28,422 bases of DNA from assembly GCA_049515175.1 (NCBI GenBank), contig JBEKUI010000018.1:1-28422 (forward strand), in the 5' to 3' direction. Under the pieces are notes generated by a model. The model was not told the DNA's origin, made no database searches, and saw nothing but the letters and a program-made list of their open reading frames with translations. The translations under genes and the position numbers were made by a program. The DNA is from JACQNR01 sp049515175 (lineage in GTDB: Bacteria; Acidobacteriota; Terriglobia; UBA7540). Shown here piece after piece: positions 1 through 7,800 of this stretch; position 1 is the first letter of the stretch; every line of letters starts with the position of its first letter.

Positions 1-99
1 GGGCGGCGGGGGAACTGGTCCTGGCCTGAGCCTCAGCCCCCGGCCCACTTTCGCTCCTGCGCCAATTGGCCCCACGGCGAGCCGTCTCAGGACACCTAG

Positions 100-234
100 C
101 GCGAAGTTCTGAGACAGCCTCATCTCCAGGCCTGCGTCCAACGCTATAACAACACCCCACGCAAATGCCTTCGCTTCTTGACCCCTCAGGAGGCCCTCGC
201 TTATGCTTCCTCCCGTGTTGCACTTCAAACGTGA
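100..234 (+). pseudogene. C-terminal remnant of an IS30-like transposase
   Basis: This open frame begins just after an in-frame stop at 97-99 and ends at TGA 232-234. It reads ...YNNTPRKCLRFLTPQEALA..., which resembles the end of the DDE integrase core in IS30-family transposases (the NxRPRKxLGxxTPxE motif). No catalytic DDE residues are present. The sequence upstream in the same frame is stopped and does not look like transposase. It could be a decayed insertion or the end of an element whose body lies left of the window. The motif match is by eye. Confidence 0.5.
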
Positions 235-273
235 ATCCACCATGACCGCGACGGTGGGTGGTTTGGCGCGTCC

Positions 274-1077
274 TCACCGGATCATCGAGATGCTCGCCGG
301 GGCGAGGATCATGTTGCTGATGTTGCGCACGATCTCGCCGCCCTTGCGAATCGATTCATCCCGCAGCTTCACCCAATCGGGATTGTCGCGAAACTTTGCC
401 CAGCCGCTCTCCCGCGCCGCCGCGTTCTCGAAGGGGATCATGTAAACCATGTTGGGCTGGTTCGGACCCGTCAGCGTGTCAGCGTAGAAAATGGGGTGAA
501 TCCCGCTCTTGTGGAAGATATCGATCTCGCCGCCGGCGAAGCGATCGTGCAGGTCGCCGAGCTGTTTCCAGGTGGGGCTCTCATAAATGCGCAACTCGAA
601 GAGCTTGTGCGTGGGGTCGCCCGCGGCGGACGCCGTAATGGCCGGGGAGAAAGGTGTCGACGCAAGGATCGTCATGTCCTCACGAAAGGAGCCCGGCCCG
701 TCCTTTTCCAAAGCGGCGATTGCGGTGCTCCACCCGGGATCGGAGGCGAGAGACGCCCACACCGCCTGCCGGTCAGCGAGCGAAGCATAGACCCGCAGGA
801 GAAACACCGACGGGATGTGCGGGCCGACATCCACGGTGAAAACGCCCACCGGCCCAAACTTGTGTTTCTGCCAGAGCGGCATGGCGTGCTTGTCCAGCCA
901 GCCCATCAGGTTGCCGCCTTGCGGCCCGGATTGCAGGCGAAAGGTAACGCATTCGACGATATACGGCTGCGCCTGAGCGTCGGGCGCCGCCGCTGCCGCC
1001 CCCGCACCCAGCAGGGCGGCGGAAGCCATGGCCGCGCCCGGAGCATTCTTCATCAAAAAATCACGACGATTGTGCAT
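274..1077 (-). CDS. Tat-exported NIPSNAP family protein
   Basis: The 267-residue product starts with a twin-arginine signal (NRRDFL, residues 3-8, then an Ala/Gly-rich hydrophobic stretch to about residue 36). The mature part has two related ferredoxin-like halves, about residues 39-135 and 150-265. The second holds typical NIPSNAP features such as FELRIYESP and, near the end, FRDNPDWVKLRDES. NIPSNAP proteins form dimeric alpha/beta barrels of mostly unknown function; soil bacteria often encode several exported ones. The ATG is preceded by GAGGT at a good distance, which supports this start. It is divergent from the transpeptidase gene. The family call is firm; substrate and role cannot be read from the sequence. 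Confidence 0.85.
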   Translation of the reverse strand: MHNRRDFLMKNAPGAAMASAALLGAGAAAAAPDAQAQPYIVECVTFRLQSGPQGGNLMGWLDKHAMPLWQKHKFGPVGVFTVDVGPHIPSVFLLRVYASLADRQAVWASLASDPGWSTAIAALEKDGPGSFREDMTILASTPFSPAITASAAGDPTHKLFELRIYESPTWKQLGDLHDRFAGGEIDIFHKSGIHPIFYADTLTGPNQPNMVYMIPFENAAARESGWAKFRDNPDWVKLRDESIRKGGEIVRNISNMILAPASISMIR

Positions 1078-1225
1078 GGTTGTACCTCGGAAGACGTTTG
1101 ATTTTTCCGGGGCTTACAATGCCCTGCTTTGACTCCGGCGTCAAGGGCTTTGGCAGGCCGCGCGCCGGGCGATCTCGCGGCGCTTGCTCGCGCTCTTTTC
1201 AGCAGGCATCATATCGCCTGGACCG

Positions 1226-2224
1226 ATGATGAGACGCGCGAGGCCGATATCCGCAGGGCGATGGAAATTGCTTGTCGGGTGCTGCCTGTCCAACGTCCTG
1301 ATGGGCGCTCTCTTCGCCGCTCCCGCTCGCGCCGCGGACCGCTTGCCCTCCTACGTGAAGGCCCTGATGCGGGGCCGGCAAGGTGCGGTCGTGGTCTCGA
1401 ACCCGGCCACGGGAGAGATTCTCGCGGAGTGGAACCCCGAGCTGGCCTTCCAGCGCGCCTTCCCTCCCGGTTCGACGGCGAAGATCGTGACCGCCGCGGC
1501 GGCTCTGGAATCCGGCGCCATCTCGCCCCGCGATCGCATCTTCTGCCGCCGCATTCCGGAGCTGCTGGGAGAACGCTACCACTGCTCGCACCCACCCGCG
1601 CTCGCGGCGTTTACGCTGGCCCATGCGCTCGCCAATTCCTGCAACTATTTCTTCTCCGCGCTCAGCACTCACCTTTCGCCGGATTCTCTCGGGCACGAAT
1701 ATGCCGTGTTGGGGTTCGGGGAGGCAACGGGCGCCGGCGGGCACGCGGGCCAGCCGTTCATCCCCGACGATCCCGCCGCAAAAGCGCGTGTGGCACTCGG
1801 TGAAGGCTCCATTCTCGTCACCCCAGCGCAGTTGCTTGCAGTCTATTCCATGGTGGCGACGCGTGGCGTGGCCTTCCCTCTCCGACACGCGTCCGGCGCG
1901 AAGGACTCCCAGATGGTTCGCCGGGTCAGGCTCCAGACGACGACCTGGGAGATACTGGCCGAAGGACTCGAGGCTTGCGTTCGCTCCGGAACCGGCCAGG
2001 CCGCCGCCGTGGCGGGTGTCCGTGTCGCCGGAAAGACGGGAACCGCCGTGGCCCTCAACACGGGTGGCGCGACGCACGCCTGGTTCGTCGGCTACGCACC
2101 GGTCGAATCCCCCCAGGTCGCCCTGGTCATCTTCCTCATCCGCGGCACGGGCGCCCGCGACGCGGCGCCCCTCGCAGGGCGCATCTTGCGCCACTACTTT
2201 GCAGCTAAGGAGCGCGGGCGTTGA
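1226..2224 (+). CDS. Penicillin-binding-protein-type transpeptidase (serine beta-lactamase fold)
   Basis: The 332-residue product has all three active-site motifs of penicillin-interacting enzymes in order and at suitable spacing: STAK (nucleophile Ser83, Lys86), SCN (Ser138-Asn140) and KTG (Lys270-Gly272). It is shorter than normal PBPs, with no transglycosylase or dimerisation domain, so it is a stand-alone catalytic domain. The N-terminus (MMRRARP..., hydrophobic core, APARA) reads as a signal peptide. I chose the ATG at 1226; a TTG at 1184 in the same frame would add 14 residues and fits a signal peptide less well. The stop overlaps the next start (TTGA), so it is translationally coupled to the SpoIID-like gene. 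The likely substrate is peptidoglycan stem peptide in the periplasm. A beta-lactamase-like hydrolase or non-catalytic sensor is possible. Confidence 0.8.
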   Translation: MMRRARPISAGRWKLLVGCCLSNVLMGALFAAPARAADRLPSYVKALMRGRQGAVVVSNPATGEILAEWNPELAFQRAFPPGSTAKIVTAAAALESGAISPRDRIFCRRIPELLGERYHCSHPPALAAFTLAHALANSCNYFFSALSTHLSPDSLGHEYAVLGFGEATGAGGHAGQPFIPDDPAAKARVALGEGSILVTPAQLLAVYSMVATRGVAFPLRHASGAKDSQMVRRVRLQTTTWEILAEGLEACVRSGTGQAAAVAGVRVAGKTGTAVALNTGGATHAWFVGYAPVESPQVALVIFLIRGTGARDAAPLAGRILRHYFAAKERGR

Positions 2225-4002
2225 GATTCCGGCCTACCGGCGGCGCGCTGCTTTTCATCCTCGGTCTGTTCGCACCGGTGCATGCGCAGACGCTGCGTGT
2301 GGAGCTGTACTCCAAAACAGCTGTGCAGGAGATTCGCGTCTACGCTTTGAAGAGTCCGGTTCGACTCTGCACCGCCAAACAAGCCAGAACATGCCCCGAA
2401 TTGAAGCTAGGCAGTTCGTCGGAGTGCCGGATTGAGAACGGCGGCGTTCGCTGTGGTGTGGCCAAAGGGTCGCGCGTCGCGCGCCAGCTGTGGCTTAAAT
2501 CCGCTAAAGAATTTCGCCTTGAGGTCCGGCCGGCGGGCGGGGAGCAAAGTGATCCGTCACGCGGCATCCGCACGCGCGCGGCGGAAGTCCGCGCCGGCCG
2601 CGCGGGACTGCGCGTCATCGTCGCGGTTGACCTTGAGACTTACGTCGCGGGCGTTCTGGCCGGAGAAGCCGTCACGTTCAAGAGCCCGCAGGGGCTGGCC
2701 GCAATGGCCGTGCTCGCGCGCACCTGGGCGCTCCGCTCGGTAAAGCGACATCGATCGGAGGGTTTTGATTTCTGCTCGCTGACTCACTGCCAGTTCTTCC
2801 GCCCACCCCTCGAAGCGACGGAGCTCCCACCGGCGATTGCCAAGGCTGTGCAGGACACCGCAGGATTGGTCCTGAAGTATCACGGTGAGTTGATCGATGC
2901 GTATTACAGTGCGAATTGTGGGGGCATGACCGCGGCGGCGGGCGATGTCTGGCCGGACCGCGCGCGGCCGTACCTCCAGTCGGTCCGCGACCCCTACTGT
3001 GCCGGCGCCGAACAATCATCGTGGACGCAGAAGGTTTCGTGGAACGACATTCGCCAGGTTCTGGAGAAACAAGGAGGAGCGGCGCCGCGCGACGTGGCCA
3101 TCGATGCCAAGGATTCGTCCGGCCGCGTTCGCACTCTGCGTTTGACGGGAGGCCGGCCACAACGGATCGACGCCAATGAATTCCGCTACGCCCTCAATCG
3201 AAGGCTAGGTTGGAACACGTTGAAGAGCAGCTTGTTCACCCTCGAACCGCAGGGCGACTCAATTGTCTTCCACGGCCGTGGGCTGGGCCACGGGGTGGGT
3301 CTGTGCCAGGCGGGCGCCGAGCAGATGGGGAAGCTCGGCATCAGCTACGACCAAATCCTCGCGCACTACTTCCCGGGAACCAAGCTGGAGAACGCGGAAA
3401 GCGCCCATCCCGCTCGCGTGCTCTCCAGTGAGCACTTCGACCTCTTCTTTCCTCCGGACGAAGAGGGGCTGGCCGCGAAAGCCTTGCAGACACTCGAAAC
3501 TCACCGCCAGCGACTCGGCGATCGCGCCCGGCTCCTTCCTGCGCGCATCAGCGTCCGCACCTGGGAGACCCCCGCGAGGTTCATCCGCGCCACCGGCCAA
3601 CCCGGCTGGGTATCAGGGTCGAATGATGGACGAATCATCGACCTTCAACCCCTCAGCGTCCTGCAAAGCCGTGGCAACCTGGGCGCGACTCTCCATCATG
3701 AACTGCTCCACGTTCTGATCCGCCGCATCCGCGCGCAGGAAGTGCCCCGCTGGTACGAAGAAGGTCTGATTCTCTACTTAACTGGCGAGCACCTGGATGA
3801 CGAATCCGGGAATCTGCCTGTCACCCCTCCACCCGACAGAGTATTCACGAGTCCGCGCTCCGCGATCGAAACGCGACACTCGTATGCGTGGGCCCGCCAG
3901 CGCGTCATGGAACTGGCGAGGCGGAAAGGCGACGCGGCCATATGGCAGGTGCTGGAGCATCCGAGCGCCGAGGATTTGCGTTGGCTGGAGTCCGGCAAGT
4001 AA
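2221..4002 (+). CDS. SpoIID/LytB-domain protein fused to a HExxH metallopeptidase-like domain
   Basis: The 593-residue product opens with a signal peptide (cleavage near VHA-Q, residue 22). Residues about 110-395 form a SpoIID-like domain: VDLETYVAGVLAGE, AMAVLARTWAL, and the late GHGVGLCQAGAEQMG block around residue 357. SpoIID is a lytic transglycosylase acting on glycan strands lacking stem peptides; LytB is an amidase enhancer. Residues about 410-593 form a second domain with HELLH (493-497) and WYEEG 14 residues later (511-515), the zinc-ligand arrangement of gluzincin peptidases. The start is TTG 2221 with AAGGAG eight bases upstream, overlapping the transpeptidase stop. The SpoIID part is certain by motif; the peptidase activity is inferred from HExxH plus the downstream Glu. 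Confidence 0.8.
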   Translation: MRFRPTGGALLFILGLFAPVHAQTLRVELYSKTAVQEIRVYALKSPVRLCTAKQARTCPELKLGSSSECRIENGGVRCGVAKGSRVARQLWLKSAKEFRLEVRPAGGEQSDPSRGIRTRAAEVRAGRAGLRVIVAVDLETYVAGVLAGEAVTFKSPQGLAAMAVLARTWALRSVKRHRSEGFDFCSLTHCQFFRPPLEATELPPAIAKAVQDTAGLVLKYHGELIDAYYSANCGGMTAAAGDVWPDRARPYLQSVRDPYCAGAEQSSWTQKVSWNDIRQVLEKQGGAAPRDVAIDAKDSSGRVRTLRLTGGRPQRIDANEFRYALNRRLGWNTLKSSLFTLEPQGDSIVFHGRGLGHGVGLCQAGAEQMGKLGISYDQILAHYFPGTKLENAESAHPARVLSSEHFDLFFPPDEEGLAAKALQTLETHRQRLGDRARLLPARISVRTWETPARFIRATGQPGWVSGSNDGRIIDLQPLSVLQSRGNLGATLHHELLHVLIRRIRAQEVPRWYEEGLILYLTGEHLDDESGNLPVTPPPDRVFTSPRSAIETRHSYAWARQRVMELARRKGDAAIWQVLEHPSAEDLRWLESGK

Positions 4003-4037
4003 TCCAGGTCAGGTGTCGCGAGAAAAGCGCGGAGTGC

Positions 4038-4844
4038 TCAGGCCGGAGGTAAGTCGCGAGCCGTCGCGCTCGAGCGAACAACCGAGAGCACCCAGAAAAG
4101 CCAGCCGATTACACTCCATAACAACACGACTCCCAGGCGGATGATCGCCTGCGCGTAATCGGAGAAGCCCGCCGAGGCTTTGGGGTGCCAGGTGGCGAGC
4201 AGATAAGAGACGCCGCCGAACGCTATCAGGCCAAGGCAGGTCGTGAGGAATGTCGCTCGCCAGCAGGCGTTCGCGAGAAGCTGTGGGATGGCGCGCGCGG
4301 CGGCCTTCCATCCTTGCTGCAGGGTAGCGCTCACGAAACCCAAGAGGAAGCCCGAGGCCACAACCCAGAGCAGCGCCTGGAGAAATCGGAAAACCTTTTC
4401 CACCGTCTCAGGAGCGACGGCTCTCTCGGACCGAAAAGTAAGGAATGAGGCGACCTCAAGGGCGCGATGATTGACCCAACCGAACGCCAGGGAGAGAACC
4501 AGGACCACCAGCCCAGCCACGGCCAGGGAACCCATGCAGCTCGCTATCTGGTGGAGGTTGGAGTGGGAGAGGCGGCGCACAGTGAGAGTTGGCCCCCCTT
4601 CCGCGGCGACTGCCTGGACACTTGTGATTGAAACCGTCACGAATCCCGAGAGGACCACGAACAGCGCCAGGAGCCACACGCCGCCGACCAGAAGCTGTGG
4701 CACCGAGGCTTCGGAAGGAAACCACAGCCATCTATAGGCGCCTAATCCCCACAAGGCTGCGACGATGGCTAGGACGAGCACCGCGAGGGGGCTCCGCAGC
4801 GTCACAAGCAGGCTCCACTTCCAGGTCGCCAGGGCGTTTCTCAT
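4038..4844 (-). CDS. Six-helix integral membrane protein of unknown function
   Basis: The 268-residue product has six clear hydrophobic segments, near residues 18-38, 50-72, 102-123, 152-173, 198-217 and 233-256, with short polar loops. I recognise no catalytic motif or named family. It begins 25 bases after the macroglobulin stop on the same strand, so it is probably the last gene of that operon. The shape could suit a YIP1-type or ABC-permease-type membrane protein, but nothing here proves either. No strong Shine-Dalgarno sequence precedes the ATG, so the start could be slightly different. The convergent SpoIID-like gene ends 35 bases away. Confidence 0.6.
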   Translation of the reverse strand: MRNALATWKWSLLVTLRSPLAVLVLAIVAALWGLGAYRWLWFPSEASVPQLLVGGVWLLALFVVLSGFVTVSITSVQAVAAEGGPTLTVRRLSHSNLHQIASCMGSLAVAGLVVLVLSLAFGWVNHRALEVASFLTFRSERAVAPETVEKVFRFLQALLWVVASGFLLGFVSATLQQGWKAAARAIPQLLANACWRATFLTTCLGLIAFGGVSYLLATWHPKASAGFSDYAQAIIRLGVVLLWSVIGWLFWVLSVVRSSATARDLPPA

Positions 4845-4869
4845 TGGATCAATCCAAAAGTCCCCAAAA

Positions 4870-7800
4870 TCACCGCGGGTTCACGATGACGGTCACGCTG
4901 CGCGTCGAAGCTTGGCGCGCCGGCTCATACATAGGCAGCAGGCGCGCGGGGTTCGCCTGAAACGTGCCCGGCGTCACCGCCTTCAACAGATAATGGTAGC
5001 GTGCCTGCCCGCGCTCGAAGCGCGTGGCAAAGAGCGCGGCACGGTCGTCGTGAAATTCGCGCTGTGTGCAGTAGAAATCCCACCACGGCGGTTTGGCCTT
5101 CAGCTCGTAAAGACTCTCCTGCTCGATGAACTCAAACCCGGCGGGAATCGGATCTTCGATCTGTAGATAGGATTGTTCTTGAGTGGCGTTGACGGTCAGT
5201 CGGACCACGATGATGTCGCCGCTCTGCACGGCGCCATCGAGCGGCGACTCGGCATAGACGATTCGATTCTGCACGGTTTCCGGCGCCAGCTTGAAGTACT
5301 CTCGCACGATGTTGAAACTCGTGCTGCCCACCGGCGCGGGCTTCGGCTGCCGCGAGAAGTAGGAAGCGGCCGCCGACCAATAGAGCACTCCCGGCCCGTT
5401 TTTCACCACCTGGACTTCATTCGCCCCCGCGCGGAGTTCGGCCGCGCCCGCCGTCACCATGATGGGCTGAGAGCTCGCGGCATCCTTCTCGGTCACCTGG
5501 CGCTCCAGCAGCTTCTTGCCATTCAGGAGCACCGTGACGCGGTAGTTGGGCTTCAATTCGCCGGAAACTTTCAGGTAGTCGATCAGGCCGAAGATGGCGG
5601 TCGCCGTCTGCTCGGTGGAACTCCAGTAGTAGCCGTCGGAGCGGCGGTCGATGAGCCAGCGCGCGGCCTTGGGCAGCAGATCGCTCTTCGGGTCGAGGTT
5701 GCTGAGCGCCTTGAGCGCATAGGCGGTCGTCTCGAAGGAATTATCGGAGGAGAAATCGAGCATTTCCTGACGCTCCGATTTCCACCACGCATACGGCCCC
5801 TGCGTCTTCACGGACTGTTCGAGGGCGCGGGCGAATTCCTGGGCACGCGGGTCTTTCATGCGGTGGAGGACGAGAGCCATCAGAGCATTTCCGCTGGGCG
5901 AGAATCTCTCACGCGCTTCATAAAGGCCTTCGACAAGCGCCCGGTCGGCATCGCCGCTCAGCGCCAGCGCATAAACGAGATAGGCGCGCAAATCGGCGAT
6001 GGCGCGCGGGTTCTGTTTGATCTGTTGCCCGAGCGCCTCGCGTCCCCGCCGGAGGCGATTCTCGTCGATGGGATACCCGGCCTCTTTGGCCTGTGCCAGC
6101 CCGGCGACCACGTAAGCGGTCATGAAGGGATGAGTCTCATCGGTCTCCCACCAGCCCCAGCCGCCGTCCTCGTGCTGGAACTGGTAGAGGCGCTGCAAGC
6201 CGGCGGCGATTTTCGTTTCGAGTTCCACGGAGGGGGCGGGCGGCGCGAGCCCGAGCTCTTTGACCGCCTTCGTCAGCAGGATATTGGGCAGGAAGCTCGA
6301 CATCGTCTGCTCGACACAACCGTAGGGGTAGTGGGCGAGGAAATCGAGTGCCGACATCAGAGTGCCAGCCACCGAGGGTGCGAGGTCGAAACGCAGTGAC
6401 GAGGCCTCGGGGTTGATGTCGGCCGGCAGCACAATCTTGTCTCCCGCCTGCCCCGACTCGGCGGAGATCGAGCCCGAAAGCGCGGCGTTAAGCGCCAGGC
6501 CCCAGGGTTTCACGGGCGCGGTCAATTCCACGGCGTCGGATTCCTCGTCGGTCAGCGCCTTGCTCGTGAACGTCGCCTCGCCAATCTTCGGCGCGCGCAC
6601 CACCCAAGTCACCGCCGCTTCGCCATTCTTTGCCACGGTGACGCTTTTCTCGGTCTCGCCTGTAAGTTCCACGCCCTGCGCCAGGAGCGAAACGCGGGCC
6701 GTCTTCTCGCTCTCGAGATAATTGTGAACAATGCCGGTCACTGTGGCCGTGTCGCCCTGGGTGAAGAAGCGCGGAATCGCCAGCCGCAGGATGAGGTTCT
6801 TGCGGGTAACGACCTTGTGGACAACCTGGCCCACCAGCGTATTGCGCGTCACGGCGCGGACGGTGGCACGCCAGGTGGTCAACGTATCCGGAAAGCTGAA
6901 AGTGGCGTGGGCCTTGCCGGCCGCGTCGGTCACGACCGTCGGAGCCCAGTACGTCGTATCAGGGAAAAACTTGCGAATCTTCGGCTGGTCCACACGCGCC
7001 GTCTTGAAATCCGCCAGCCGGGTGGGCGGGCGGAGCAGCGTCAGTTCCATCTTCCGGAGGCCGGAATAGCCCGTGAACCAGTAAGTCGAAGAATACTGGG
7101 TGTAAACCTGGTTCCAATGTTTAGCGTAGAACGTCTTCTCCGGTGGCCGGACGTTATCCGGCCGGACGCCATAAATCGCCTCGTCCACCACGCCCAGGCT
7201 CAACTCGGCGCTGACGGGCTTCCCCGCCTCGTCCTGCGCAGTCACAGTGTAAGTGACTTTGTCATTGGGGCGGTATTGCGGCTTGTCGGTCTCGACCGTC
7301 ATCTTCAGAACCTTCTCGCTGGCCGGGACGGAGACGTTCTTGCTCCCTTCAAACAATTGCTCGTTCTTCAGGAAGGTGACGCCTAGGAAGAAGTTGGGTT
7401 CGTAACGCTCCTCGATGGGAATGTCCACCGTAAACGAGGCCTCGTTTGCAGTGTGCACCGACCAGGTGTAAACCTGCTGCCCTTCCGTCGTGACCAGGAC
7501 TTGCGCGCCAGGCGTGTTGGTCACAACCAGCACGTGCGCGGTCTCACCGGGACGATAGAATTGTTTGTCCGGATAGATCTCCACCCTCCGGTAGTCGGTC
7601 TCTGGCTGGGCGTAGGCGACGCCGGCAATCCAAAGGCTCGTTTCGTGGGTGGCCTCGCGCCGGTTGTTGTCGAAGGCGCTGGCGCGCACGGTGAGATAGG
7701 GGACGCGGGGCACTGCGTATTGGAAATGCGCCACGCCCCTGGCATCAGTCGTGACCCGCGCGGTGCTCAGGACCTGGCGCGCCGAATCCCTCTGCCAGGT

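Noticed and set aside
1115..1144. Promoter-like TACAAT and TTGAC/GTCAA between the NIPSNAP and transpeptidase genes
   Set aside because: No -35/-10 pair with acceptable spacing on either strand.
1199..2194. 331-codon minus-strand open frame
   Set aside because: It is antisense to the transpeptidase gene, which has all three active-site motifs.
5173..6399. 408-codon plus-strand open frame
   Set aside because: It is antisense to the well-supported thioester domain of the macroglobulin; a GC-rich shadow frame with no recognisable motif.
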